From Tectiglobus sp965247245 (GTDB lineage: Bacteria > Pseudomonadota > Alphaproteobacteria > Rhizobiales > Hyphomicrobiaceae): 64,000 bases of DNA. Location: positions 3,348,001 to 3,412,000 of the forward strand of contig CBDFGV010000003.1 in NCBI GenBank assembly GCA_965247245.1. The letters run 5' to 3'. A model generated the notes under the pieces. The model saw only the letters and a list, made by a program, of their open reading frames with translations, made no database searches and was not told the DNA's origin. Shown here in pieces: positions 16,297 through 24,961 of the stretch (positions are counted from its first letter, which is position 1; each line of letters begins with the position of its first letter). A program made the position numbers and the translations under genes.

Positions 16297-18138
16297 ATGC
16301 AGACCAACGCTGATCATATCACAGGCGCTATCCCGCCGAAATCAGCCCCGGTGATGTCGCCGGCGGGCATACAGCCGATGGGCGAGTTGCGCAACCGCCG
16401 TCTGCTGGTCGCGGTTCTCAATATCGTGACATATGCCGTGATGATGGGTGTAGCCGCCTACATTCTCTCGCACGGTGGCTGGCACTGGCTAGACGTCGTC
16501 ACGATTACCGCGTTCGCGATTGGCCTTCCATGGACAGTGCTCGGATTCTGGAACGCAGTGATCGGCTTGACAGTGCTACATGGATCGCGATCGCCGATGA
16601 AGCAGATCGCGCCATTTGCAGCAGCTGGTGACACTGCGCTGCCGCTCACCACTAACACCGCCGTCCTAATGACACTTCGCAATGAGGATGCATCACGTGC
16701 CATCTCTCGCCTGCGGATTGTTCAGCAGAGCCTTGAGGCAACCGGCCAGGGCAGCAAATTCAGCTATTTCGTTCTCAGCGATACGAATGACGACGCGGTA
16801 GCTCTTGCCGAAGAAGAAGCAATCGCACATTGGCGGGCCAGCGTCCCGAACCAGTGGGCGGCCCGCATCCATTACCGCCGCCGGGAAGAGAACACAGACT
16901 TTAAAGCCGGCAACGTCCGTGACTTCTGCGAGCATCACGGCGGCGCTTTTGAATTCATGCTGCCGCTTGATGCCGACAGTCTGATGTCAGGCGACACCAT
17001 CGTCCGCATGGTACGGATGATGGAAGCGCACCCACGCCTTGGTATCCTGCAGAGCCTTGTTGTCGGCATGCCTTCGACAAGTGCATTTGCCCGTATATTC
17101 CAATTTGGCATGCGCCACGGCATGCGCGCCTACACGGCAGGGCAAGCTTGGTGGACTGGCGAATGCGGTCCGTTCTGGGGCCACAATGCTGTCGTTCGGA
17201 TCCAGCCGTTTTACGAAGATTGCCGGTTACCACACCTGCCGGGCCCACCACCGCTTGGTGGCCCAGTGTTGTCACACGATCAGGTGGAAGCGACCTTCAT
17301 GCGCCGTGCCGGCTACGAAGTTCGTGTCCTGCCGGTCGAAGAAGGGAGCTGGGAAGAAAACCCACCAACCATTTTGGAATTCCTGCAGCGCGATACGCGC
17401 TGGTGCCAGGGAAACCTGCAGTACATCCATCTTCTGAAGACGCCTGGGCTCTACGGCATCAGCCGGTTTCAGCTCATCTGGGCAATCCTGATGTTCGCCG
17501 GCATTCCCGCCTGGACGTTGATGATCGCTCTGCTGCCAGGCCTCGCGTGGGTTTATCAGGACACAAGCGGCTTCCCGACAGAATTGGCGATCGGTCTCTA
17601 CATCAGCTTCTTTGCAATGTATCTGATGCCCAAGTTTGCCGGCCTGATTGATGCGGCGCTGACTCCCGGTGGTGTGAAACGATACGGCGGGCCGCTGCGT
17701 TTCATTGCCAGCGCAGCCATCGAATTCGTGTTCTCGTTTCTGCAGGGCGCGATTTCAACAATCCGCACCGCCGTGTTCATGTTCGGCTTACTGTTCGGTA
17801 CCAAAGTCAATTGGGGCGGCCAGCAACGTGACAGCTACGGCCTGAGCTTCTCGCACGCTGCGGCACAGCTCTGGCCACAGACATTGTTCGGCGTGATCGT
17901 TTGCTCCACCTTGTACGCCATCCAGCCGAGCTTGTTCTGGTGGAGCTTGCCGCTGACCGCCGGCTACATACTTGCTGTTCCATTTGCTGTTCTCACGGCT
18001 AGTCCAACTCTCGGACGCTGGATGGCCCGCACGGGACTGGCCGGAATTCCGGAAGACTTCGACCCACCGAAAGAGGTCGCGCAAACAGCGGTGCGCCCGC
18101 GCACAGACAAAGATGGGTCGCTGGTCACGGTGGGCTGA
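16297..18138 (+). CDS. mdoH: Glucans biosynthesis glucosyltransferase H
   Basis: 613-residue membrane GT2 enzyme (OpgH/MdoH family) that polymerises the beta-1,2-glucose backbone of osmoregulated periplasmic glucans at the inner membrane. Two N-terminal membrane helices (about 35-85) precede the catalytic domain with NTDFKAGNVRDF, LPLDADSLM and QRDTRWCQGN (Q/RxxRW). Several C-terminal helices form the channel. It is shorter than E. coli OpgH (about 850 residues), as in alphaproteobacteria. The partner opgG is not present here. The stop overlaps the start of an FkbM methyltransferase by one base. Confidence 0.92.
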   Translation: MQTNADHITGAIPPKSAPVMSPAGIQPMGELRNRRLLVAVLNIVTYAVMMGVAAYILSHGGWHWLDVVTITAFAIGLPWTVLGFWNAVIGLTVLHGSRSPMKQIAPFAAAGDTALPLTTNTAVLMTLRNEDASRAISRLRIVQQSLEATGQGSKFSYFVLSDTNDDAVALAEEEAIAHWRASVPNQWAARIHYRRREENTDFKAGNVRDFCEHHGGAFEFMLPLDADSLMSGDTIVRMVRMMEAHPRLGILQSLVVGMPSTSAFARIFQFGMRHGMRAYTAGQAWWTGECGPFWGHNAVVRIQPFYEDCRLPHLPGPPPLGGPVLSHDQVEATFMRRAGYEVRVLPVEEGSWEENPPTILEFLQRDTRWCQGNLQYIHLLKTPGLYGISRFQLIWAILMFAGIPAWTLMIALLPGLAWVYQDTSGFPTELAIGLYISFFAMYLMPKFAGLIDAALTPGGVKRYGGPLRFIASAAIEFVFSFLQGAISTIRTAVFMFGLLFGTKVNWGGQQRDSYGLSFSHAAAQLWPQTLFGVIVCSTLYAIQPSLFWWSLPLTAGYILAVPFAVLTASPTLGRWMARTGLAGIPEDFDPPKEVAQTAVRPRTDKDGSLVTVG

Positions 18139-18878
18139 TGGTTTCCACTGAACTTGCCGGTATCTTAAGGTCCCTGCGCATTTACCATGGCCACGCCGAT
18201 CGCGCGGCGGCCATGGATACGCTCTACAGACACTTCATCAAACCGGGCGACCTGGCTTTCGACATTGGCAGCCATGTCGGAGATCGTGTCTCGTCGTTCC
18301 GCCGCCTGGGCGCGCGTGTCGTCGCGCTGGAACCGCAGCCGCTCGCATTCCGGGCGCTGCAAATCATTCATGGTCGCGATCAAGACATCACGCTGCTGAA
18401 CCAGGCCTGCAGCTCAGCCCCGGGCGATCTTGCGCTCAAGATCAATTCGGCGAACCCAACCGTTTCGACGGCGTCATCTGATTTTACAATGGCCGCCGAT
18501 GGCGCAGCTGGCTGGGAAGGGCAGCACTGGGATCAAGAGCTCACCGTCAAGTGCACAACGCTCAATGAACTGATTGAAGCCCACGGCGAGCCTGCCTTTA
18601 CAAAGATCGATGTTGAAGGCTTCGAAGCTGACGTGCTGAGCGGTCTTTCCACGCCGGTACCGGCGCTCTCATTCGAGTTTACGACGATCCAAAAGCCTGT
18701 CGCCTATAGGTGCTTGGAGATCATCGATCGTCTGGCTGACTATCGCTTCAATGTAGCGCTTGGTGAATCTCAGGCGTTTGAATTCACGGATCCGGTCGAC
18801 CGAACCACAATCCAGTCCTACATTGTTGAGCTGGCACCGGACGCCAATTCAGGAGATGTTTATGCGATCCGCACTTGA
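18138..18878 (+). CDS. FkbM family methyltransferase
   Basis: 246-residue SAM-dependent methyltransferase of the FkbM type: DIGSHVGDRVSSF (motif I), a following acidic strand end ALEPQP, and TKIDVEGFEADVLSG. Such enzymes O-methylate sugars or secondary metabolites. Its ATG overlaps the mdoH stop codon, so coupled expression is expected and modification of the periplasmic glucan is a reasonable guess. Its 3' end overlaps the start of the secreted protein gene by 17 nt. Confidence 0.88.
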   Translation: MVSTELAGILRSLRIYHGHADRAAAMDTLYRHFIKPGDLAFDIGSHVGDRVSSFRRLGARVVALEPQPLAFRALQIIHGRDQDITLLNQACSSAPGDLALKINSANPTVSTASSDFTMAADGAAGWEGQHWDQELTVKCTTLNELIEAHGEPAFTKIDVEGFEADVLSGLSTPVPALSFEFTTIQKPVAYRCLEIIDRLADYRFNVALGESQAFEFTDPVDRTTIQSYIVELAPDANSGDVYAIRT

Positions 18879-19845
18879 GCTGAAACACAAGCGAACATCA
18901 GTGGCCGCTGTAGCCACAGCTGCAGCCCTATGCATCGCGTTGTCTCTGCCGTCCTTCGCTGCCGACAAGTCAAAGCCCGTTGCGGTCACGAACAGCAGCG
19001 AGCCGGTGCTCTGCGCCGAAAAGGACAACATCACGCTCTCCTTCAAAGAGCCAACCGTGCGCAAGTTCCGGATTGAAGCCGCACATCCGGTTTATCTCGC
19101 AACCGTCCAGCGCGACAATTGGAAGGCCGATTGGACCAACTGCGACTTCGGCCCGCAACCACCGAAACCAGCCAATGCGCCACCGCCAAAGCCACCGCAG
19201 CGGGTCACGATCTACGAGGAACCCTTGCAATGGGTTGTTGGTTGGCGCTTTGATCATTTCTGGCGCCCGGCGACAGCAACCTTCCAGGTCGGCGATCGCA
19301 TCGAGAAGGGCCTGCATCTGATTCAGCTCTGGCAAATCCGACCCAACGGCGGCGAGGAAGTGCTTGTGATGTATCCGCAGGATGGCTATTGGCGCGCCCG
19401 TCCGCTCGGCCCGAAAGGCCGCGACCTCACCGCATTCGGCAGCTCGTTTTTGATCGGCCCCGTCGAAGTGGACCAGCGACCACTGGTCAAGCTCAAGAAC
19501 ATCGTGTTCGACCCGAAGAAGCGCCGCTTCACGTTAGAGTTTGCCAAGGGCGGCAGCGCGACCGTGTCTTTAGCAGAAGTCTCGGCCAACCGCACCGCGC
19601 TGGATGTGGAGTTTGACAAACCGATTTCGGGCACACCGTTTACCGCACTCCGCTCGATGTACGTGACGGACTTCAATAATGATGTTGCCCGCGTGGCAGC
19701 CCGCGTCAGTGGTAAGAAGGGTTGGCAGGAAGACACGATCATGGCGTTCAAGGGCGGACAGATCACAAGCCTTTGGGCTGGCCGGACAGCGCCGTCTCAA
19801 CACAACACCAGCTCACCCGATATGGTGTTCAAGGATTTCCGCTGA
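18862..19845 (+). CDS. Secreted protein of unknown function
   Basis: 327 residues with a clear Sec signal peptide: a basic N-terminus, a hydrophobic core from about 15 to 32, and a likely cut after SFA before ADKS. The mature part has two early cysteines (about 52 and 95) and a proline-rich linker (PPKPANAPPPKPP), then a beta-rich domain with no family I recognise. ATG 18862 is chosen because AGGAG lies 6 nt upstream. It overlaps the FkbM gene and is the third gene of the mdoH run, so a periplasmic role connected with glucan synthesis or modification, in place of OpgG, is conceivable but unproven. Confidence 0.8.
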   Translation: MRSALELKHKRTSVAAVATAAALCIALSLPSFAADKSKPVAVTNSSEPVLCAEKDNITLSFKEPTVRKFRIEAAHPVYLATVQRDNWKADWTNCDFGPQPPKPANAPPPKPPQRVTIYEEPLQWVVGWRFDHFWRPATATFQVGDRIEKGLHLIQLWQIRPNGGEEVLVMYPQDGYWRARPLGPKGRDLTAFGSSFLIGPVEVDQRPLVKLKNIVFDPKKRRFTLEFAKGGSATVSLAEVSANRTALDVEFDKPISGTPFTALRSMYVTDFNNDVARVAARVSGKKGWQEDTIMAFKGGQITSLWAGRTAPSQHNTSSPDMVFKDFR

Positions 19846-19868
19846 CGAGGTAACCTACAACCCGCAGC

Positions 19869-20714
19869 TCACCAGCGCAGAGTCTCCATGGCAGCTTTCG
19901 CCTGCGGCTGTCCGTCGAACAGATCGGCCAACTCCTCGGGCAGAAATTCTCCATCCGGCATGATCGCCTCGCGGTGAATGCCCTGCCCGATAAACAGCGC
20001 ATCGATGCCATAGCCAACGGCTCCGGCGATATCGGTGCGCACGGAATCGCCGATGGCAAGGATGCGGGACTTCTCGACTTTCATCCCCCGCAGCTCCGCC
20101 GCCTTCGCTGCAGCCGCTTCGTAGGCTGTAGCGAAGGGCTTGCCAGCCCAGAAAACATCACCGCCCATGTCCTCATAAACCTTCGCGATGGCGCCGGCGC
20201 ACGGCAGAAGGGTTCCGCCAACATCGACGACTAGATCTGGATTCGCGCAGATCAGAGTTTGTTTGCGCTCCAAGGCTGGTTGCAACCGGTCTCGATAGTC
20301 TTCGCCGGTCTCCTCGCGATCACGAATGAGCCCTGTGCAGAAAACGGCCTCGCCCTCGTCAAGCGTGACACGCTCCAGCCCACTGTCATCAAACACATCA
20401 AGATCACGATCAGGGCCGATGTGATGAACCTTCGACATGCCATGCTGACGTGCAAACGCCACAGCCTGATCGCCGGACGGGACTATTGCGTCCCAGCAAT
20501 TCTCGTTGACGTTCTTCTCAGCCAGGACTTTCGCGACCACCGGCGCCCGCCGCGGCGCATTCGAGACAAGGACAACTGTCCCGCCACCTTGGCGAAAGCG
20601 ATGCAGTGCCTCGCATCCTTCCTCGTAGGCTGTGCGGCCATTGTGGACGACGCCCCAGACATCACAGAACAGCACATCATATTGGGAGAGCAAATCACCC
20701 GCGTTTGTGATCAT
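19869..20714 (-). CDS. HAD-IIA phosphatase, TIGR01459/NagD-like
   Basis: 281-residue haloacid-dehalogenase-type phosphatase. Motif I is DVLFCDVWGVVHNG with the nucleophile and acid aspartates; VLVSNAPRR is motif II; the class IIA cap follows; and motif IV is ILAIGDSVRTDIAGAVGYG. It belongs to the alphaproteobacterial TIGR01459 branch of NagD-like enzymes, whose substrate is not established. ATG 20714 fits the family N-terminus; an in-frame TTG at 20801 would add 29 residues. It converges on the secreted-protein gene with 23 nt between stops. Confidence 0.88.
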   Translation of the reverse strand: MITNAGDLLSQYDVLFCDVWGVVHNGRTAYEEGCEALHRFRQGGGTVVLVSNAPRRAPVVAKVLAEKNVNENCWDAIVPSGDQAVAFARQHGMSKVHHIGPDRDLDVFDDSGLERVTLDEGEAVFCTGLIRDREETGEDYRDRLQPALERKQTLICANPDLVVDVGGTLLPCAGAIAKVYEDMGGDVFWAGKPFATAYEAAAAKAAELRGMKVEKSRILAIGDSVRTDIAGAVGYGIDALFIGQGIHREAIMPDGEFLPEELADLFDGQPQAKAAMETLRW

Positions 20715-20873
20715 CGGTGGCAGTGAAAGCTGTGACACGGCTGAGGCGATCCTGTTGGTTGGATGAGATTCGTCGCGATAGTGCTCCCACCCATAGATCA
20801 AACTCTGATGACGGGCACCAAGGCTGTGGCAATCAGCAGCGTATCGGAATGCGCAGAGGCAGGCGCTCTAATC

Positions 20874-21881
20874 TCAAGCGTCTGCCTTGACTTTCTTGTC
20901 GCCTGAGCCAGCCACCTCTTGCTCGATAAAGCCGACCCGCGCCTTCTGCTCAACGCCAAGCTCCTCGGCCACAATGAACAGCGGTCGGGCTTTCACCTCT
21001 TCGTAAATCCGGCCGATGTACTGCCCAAGCACGCCAAGCGAGATCAACTGCACGCCCGAGAAGAACATCACCGAGATTATCAACGACGGAAAACCAGGAA
21101 CGTCGATGCCAAACACCAATGTCCGAACGAAGTAGCCACCGGCGTAGACCAGTGCGAACAACGAAATAATTACACCCAACAGGGACCACACCCTGAGCGG
21201 AATAGTAGTAAAGGACGTCAGTCCATCAACAGCGAACGTCGCAAGATTGATGAAGCTCCATTTGGAATTGCCGTGTTTGCGTTCAACCACTGTGTACGGC
21301 ACGCCGATCGACTTGAAGCCAATCCAGGAATAGAGGCCCTTATTGAATCGCGTACGCTCACCAATGTCATTCAGGGCATCAACGGCCTGCCGGTCCAGAA
21401 GGCGAAAATCTCCGGCACCTTCCGGAATGTCGGTGTCAACCAATGCGTTGTAGATCTGGTAGAAGACCTTCGCCAGAAATCGCCGCATTGGGCCATCCGT
21501 CCGGCGGTCGATCCGTTGGCCGTAGACGATCTTGTAGCCCTCGCGCCAGTGTTCAACGAATTTCGCAACGACCTCTGGCGGATGCTGCAGGTCGGCATCC
21601 ATCAGGATAACAGCATCACCTTTGGCATACCGAAGCCCGGCGGCAATCGCGATCTCTTTGCCGAAGTTGCGGCTGAGTGAAATAGCACGGAACCGGTCAT
21701 CTTGCTTATGCTTGTCACGCAGCTGCAGCCACGTTGCATCATGCGATCCGTCGTTGACGAACAGCACTTCCCAGCTCTCATCAAGGCCACCCAATACCTG
21801 CCCCAGCCGACGCAGAAGGTCCGGCAGAGCTTCGGCCTCGTTATAGACCGGAATGAGAATACTGATCGCGGGGTTCGCCAT
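20874..21881 (-). CDS. Glycosyltransferase family 2, polyprenyl-phosphate sugar transferase type
   Basis: 335-residue DPM1/GtrB/ArnC-like enzyme: ISILIPVYNEAEALP at the start, FVNDGSHD and the metal-binding LMDADLQHPPE (about 95-105) in the catalytic domain. Two membrane helices at about 230-300 follow (LLGVIISLFALVYAGGYF and LIISVMFFSGVQLISLGVLG). It probably loads a sugar onto undecaprenyl phosphate at the inner membrane. ATG 21881 (MANPAIS) is preferred over upstream in-frame starts to 21920. It could supply a lipid-linked sugar to a GT-C enzyme such as the YfhO-like protein of this window. Confidence 0.9.
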   Translation of the reverse strand: MANPAISILIPVYNEAEALPDLLRRLGQVLGGLDESWEVLFVNDGSHDATWLQLRDKHKQDDRFRAISLSRNFGKEIAIAAGLRYAKGDAVILMDADLQHPPEVVAKFVEHWREGYKIVYGQRIDRRTDGPMRRFLAKVFYQIYNALVDTDIPEGAGDFRLLDRQAVDALNDIGERTRFNKGLYSWIGFKSIGVPYTVVERKHGNSKWSFINLATFAVDGLTSFTTIPLRVWSLLGVIISLFALVYAGGYFVRTLVFGIDVPGFPSLIISVMFFSGVQLISLGVLGQYIGRIYEEVKARPLFIVAEELGVEQKARVGFIEQEVAGSGDKKVKADA

Positions 21882-22019
21882 GTGTATCCAACGTTGGTGC
21901 ATGCCTGCTCCGCAAATCACGAAGCAGCCATAGGCATAGCACCAGAACCGACGATTTCATGGCGGAACCGGTAACAAGGTTGAGAACGTTTGGCTCAAAG
22001 TAAAGATTGATTAACGAAT

Positions 22020-22829
22020 TCAGAACTCGGACGCGAATTTCAAGATCGCTTCACTGAGCTCCGCTGGGCGTTCAACTGGAATCATGTGGCCCGCATTCGC
22101 AAAATCAACACGCTGCCCTTTGCTCAATCGTCCGGCCAATTCAGTGACATGCTCGGCGTTAAAGAACACGCGATCCTGCAGGCCCGATATGATCAGAACC
22201 GGCACATCAACCGCCTCATAGGTCATATTCCAATCCGCCGTCGGGCCGGACTTGAGCAGCATTAATGCGGGATCGTTCGGCGCGCATGGAGCATAACCAG
22301 CATTACCGAGAAAACCTGATCGGTTCTCCGCCTGCCAGTCCTCATTCATCAGCAGTGGACTATAGAGATCCTTGAGCAAATCTCCGCCGCCTGTTGCAAA
22401 GACGCGAACAACGGCGTCGTTGATCCAATTGAGCCGCGGGCTGTCTTTGCGCAACGTGTTGATCAGGACCAGACCATCGGCCTTGCCAGCCCCTCCAGCC
22501 ATGTGCGCCTTCAGACCAAAGGCACCACCGATCGACAAGCCAACATGAACCGGACGAACCGGCTTAACTTCCTCAAGCAGCGCCATCGCATCTTCGACAA
22601 TCTGCTCTTCTGTGAATGCACTGATCGTGTAATCGCTCCCAGCCTGGCCACGAAGGTTGTAGATCAACCAGCCATGCCCATTCGCCTTCAACGCTTCGCC
22701 AATGCTCGCGGTCCACATTGTCATGTCACCACTGAGTGCATTGAAGCAAACAAATGTCTTCCCGCCATCACTTGGCGCCACGTGTTCATAAGCAAGTGTA
22801 TTCCCGGGAGAGAGGGTCAGTGTTGGCAT
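22020..22829 (-). CDS. Alpha/beta hydrolase
   Basis: 269-residue hydrolase with the nucleophile elbow GLSIGG (about 97-102), an acid in GLQDRVF and the catalytic histidine in NAGHMIPVE. The overall pattern resembles 3-oxoadipate enol-lactonase/esterase-type proteins, but the lid region is not diagnostic, so no substrate is assigned. It stands alone, divergent from the racemase-like gene with about 180 nt between starts. Confidence 0.88.
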   Translation of the reverse strand: MPTLTLSPGNTLAYEHVAPSDGGKTFVCFNALSGDMTMWTASIGEALKANGHGWLIYNLRGQAGSDYTISAFTEEQIVEDAMALLEEVKPVRPVHVGLSIGGAFGLKAHMAGGAGKADGLVLINTLRKDSPRLNWINDAVVRVFATGGGDLLKDLYSPLLMNEDWQAENRSGFLGNAGYAPCAPNDPALMLLKSGPTADWNMTYEAVDVPVLIISGLQDRVFFNAEHVTELAGRLSKGQRVDFANAGHMIPVERPAELSEAILKFASEF

Positions 22830-23011
22830 GGCTTTCCGTCCTCTTGCGATCGCGCTTGCGCAATATCTAGGCCAATTCCTCCACTGCGCATATCCTTGAT
22901 ACTGCCGATAGCGATCATTTCATCATGGCGATCAATCTTGACACGCGCATCGTGGGTTGCTCACTAAACGGGCCATAATTGACCACAGACAAGAAGTTCG
23001 CCCAACACACC

Positions 23012-23662
23012 ATGCGTATTGCTCTCGTTCATGCCGTCACCGTCGCTATGCAACCGATTGCCGAGGCTTTCGCACGGTTGTGGCCCGAAGCTGAGACAGC
23101 CAACCTCCTCGATGACCGCCTCTCCGTTGATCGTGCCAAAGACGACGAACTGACAGAGGAGATGTTCGGACGTATCGCGACGCTGGCGCAGTATGCCGAG
23201 GGTACCGGTTCCGATGCCATCCTCTACACATGCTCTGCCTTTGGTGAAGCGATTGAGGCCGTTGCCGAGCAGAAATCCTATCCGGTGTTGAAACCCAACG
23301 AAGCGATGTTCGAAGCCGCTCTTGAGCGCGGCAGCAACATTGGCATGCTTGCTACGTTCGAGCGCTCCATACCATCGATGGAGGCTGAATTTCGTGAGCT
23401 TGTCCAAAAGCAAGGCGCCAGCGCCACCATCAGGTCGGTTTGTATTCCAGATGCGATGGCAGCTCTACAAGCCGGCGACGCCCCAAGACACAATTCGCTC
23501 CTGGCGGATGCCGCAAGCGAGCTTGGTAGTTGCGATGCGATCATGCTGGCGCAGTTCTCAACATCGGTCGCCCGTGAGGCAGTTGCGAGTGCTGTCGATT
23601 GTCCGGTCCTGACCAGCCCGGACGCCGCCGTTCACAAGTTGAAAAATGTTCTCCAACCCTAA
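23012..23662 (+). CDS. Aspartate/glutamate racemase family protein
   Basis: 216-residue protein of the Asp/Glu/hydantoin racemase superfamily, starting MRIALVHAVTVAMQPI. The first active-site cysteine is present in LYTCSAFGE (about residue 71). At the second position the sequence reads AQFSTS rather than the usual GCT, so only one of the two cysteines is visible. This may mean a different reaction, such as decarboxylation or isomerisation. A TTG at 22979 would add 11 residues. The dioxygenase gene follows after 9 nt with its own site, so the two are probably one operon. Confidence 0.83.
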   Translation: MRIALVHAVTVAMQPIAEAFARLWPEAETANLLDDRLSVDRAKDDELTEEMFGRIATLAQYAEGTGSDAILYTCSAFGEAIEAVAEQKSYPVLKPNEAMFEAALERGSNIGMLATFERSIPSMEAEFRELVQKQGASATIRSVCIPDAMAALQAGDAPRHNSLLADAASELGSCDAIMLAQFSTSVAREAVASAVDCPVLTSPDAAVHKLKNVLQP

Positions 23663-23671
23663 GGGGTCCGC

Positions 23672-24529
23672 ATGTCCAAGATCGAAGTCACCAAGTTTGC
23701 CTCAGCATTGGGTGCCACCGTGTCCGGCATTCAGCTCGGCCAGGCACAAGATGCCGAAATCGAAACCCTCAAACAGGCACTCGATGACAACCTCGTCCTG
23801 GTCCTTCACAACCAGACCATGACCGACGACGAACTGGTCGCCACCAGCGCGAAGTTCGGCAAGCTTGATACCCCGGGCGTCAACCCGACGGGCAAACCGT
23901 TTCACGCCGAGCATCCAGAGATCAACGTCATTTCAAACATCATGGTCGATGGCCAACCTGCCGGAAACCTCGGGGCCGGTGAAGCCGTCTGGCATGCCGA
24001 CATGACGTACAAGGATGATCCACCACGCGCGGCCGTTCTCTATGCACTGGAGATCCCACCGGCAGGCGGCAGCACCTATTTCGCCAACATGTATGCCGCC
24101 TATGAAGCTCTGCCGGACGGCCTGAAAGAGGCAATCGATGGCAAGACCGCCATTCACGACGCGTCACACAACAGCGCCGGCATTCTGCGCAAAGGCTACG
24201 ATGAAATCACAGATGTTCGTGAAACGCCCGGCGCCCGTCACCCACTAGCCCGCACTAATCCCGCCAACGGCAAGCGCGCTCTTTTCCTCGGCCGCCGCCC
24301 GCGCAGTTACGTGCCTGGTCTCAGCGTGGAAGACAGCGACGCGCTGCTTGACCAGCTCTGGGCCCATGCCACCCAGGAGCAGTTCGTCTATCGTCACAAC
24401 TGGAAGGTTGGTGACGTGTTGATGTGGAGCAACCTTGAAGTCCTGCACCGACGCGACCCGTTCGACGCCAGCGCCAGACGACGGATGCATCGCACGCAGA
24501 TCGGCTCCTATTGGACCGAAGCGGCTTAG
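23672..24529 (+). CDS. TauD/TfdA family 2-oxoglutarate dioxygenase
   Basis: 285-residue Fe(II)/2-oxoglutarate-dependent dioxygenase. The iron ligands are His108 and Asp110 (WHADMTY) and His259, and the 2-oxoglutarate arginine is in SARRRMHR near 270. The family includes taurine and 2,4-D dioxygenases; the substrate cannot be read from the sequence. GGGGTCC lies 9 nt upstream of the ATG. It is coupled to a racemase-like gene, which suggests breakdown of a small chiral acid or amine. Confidence 0.9.
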   Translation: MSKIEVTKFASALGATVSGIQLGQAQDAEIETLKQALDDNLVLVLHNQTMTDDELVATSAKFGKLDTPGVNPTGKPFHAEHPEINVISNIMVDGQPAGNLGAGEAVWHADMTYKDDPPRAAVLYALEIPPAGGSTYFANMYAAYEALPDGLKEAIDGKTAIHDASHNSAGILRKGYDEITDVRETPGARHPLARTNPANGKRALFLGRRPRSYVPGLSVEDSDALLDQLWAHATQEQFVYRHNWKVGDVLMWSNLEVLHRRDPFDASARRRMHRTQIGSYWTEAA

Positions 24530-24703
24530 GTCGCGGTAGACGGAGATCCCGTCGCCCCAGACACGAAATCGAACTCGTTCGTCAACCTGGGTTTGGTCCG
24601 GGGTCCATGGTTGCCTCCGTTTGTTGCTGGATGCGACGCAAAACAGCGATGCCACTCGTTCGATTCACAAGACCTCAGTCATCCGAGCAGACAGTCGTCT
24701 GGT

Positions 24704-24721
24704 TCCCTGCCTACGCAGGGA
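24704..24721. repeat. Short REP-like palindrome
   Basis: TCCCTGC, a 4-nt spacer CTAC, then GCAGGGA, followed by TGACAAATA. This matches the general style of dispersed proteobacterial intergenic repeats (a stem around a CCTGC/GCAGG core followed by ATGACA). Only one copy is visible in the window, so its dispersed nature is inferred. Confidence 0.5.
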
Positions 24722-24838
24722 TGACAAATAAAAGGGTGATTCTGCCGACAGTCGGAGAGGTTATTCTTGGGCTTGTCGCCACGATAATCACGTTTGAGAC
24801 TTAGGCATCCGGCAAAGCGGCAATATCAAACGCTAATC

Positions 24839-24867
24839 CCCTCTCCCCATTCTTCGTGGGGAGAGGG
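24839..24867. repeat. REP-like palindrome, CCCTCTCCCC type
   Basis: A perfect 11-bp inverted repeat (24839-24849 and 24857-24867) with a 7-nt loop, followed by TTAGGGTGAGGGG. This CCCTCTCC...GGAGAGGG-TTAGGGTGAGGGG layout is a widely dispersed intergenic palindrome in proteobacterial genomes. Lying between converging genes, it may also act as a bidirectional transcription stop. Confidence 0.65.
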
Positions 24868-24961
24868 TTAGGGTGAGGGGCAGAGGCTTGTTCTGAGCAC
24901 ACCACTCTGCGGTGTTCCCAAATGGTAGGTTTGCAAATTGCTACCAAATGTCAGAAACTAA

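Larger units (their letters stand above)
24530..24961. other. Gene-free convergent interval with palindromic repeats
   Basis: This 432-bp interval separates the dioxygenase gene from the convergent CoA-transferase gene. It contains two REP-like palindromes (24704-24721 and 24839-24867). The short open frame over 24511-24804 has no recognisable protein features, overlaps the dioxygenase end and is not called a gene. Confidence 0.7.

Noticed and set aside
24511..24804. Small plus-strand frame of 97 codons
   Set aside because: Runs through a REP-like palindrome and overlaps the end of the dioxygenase gene; no protein features.
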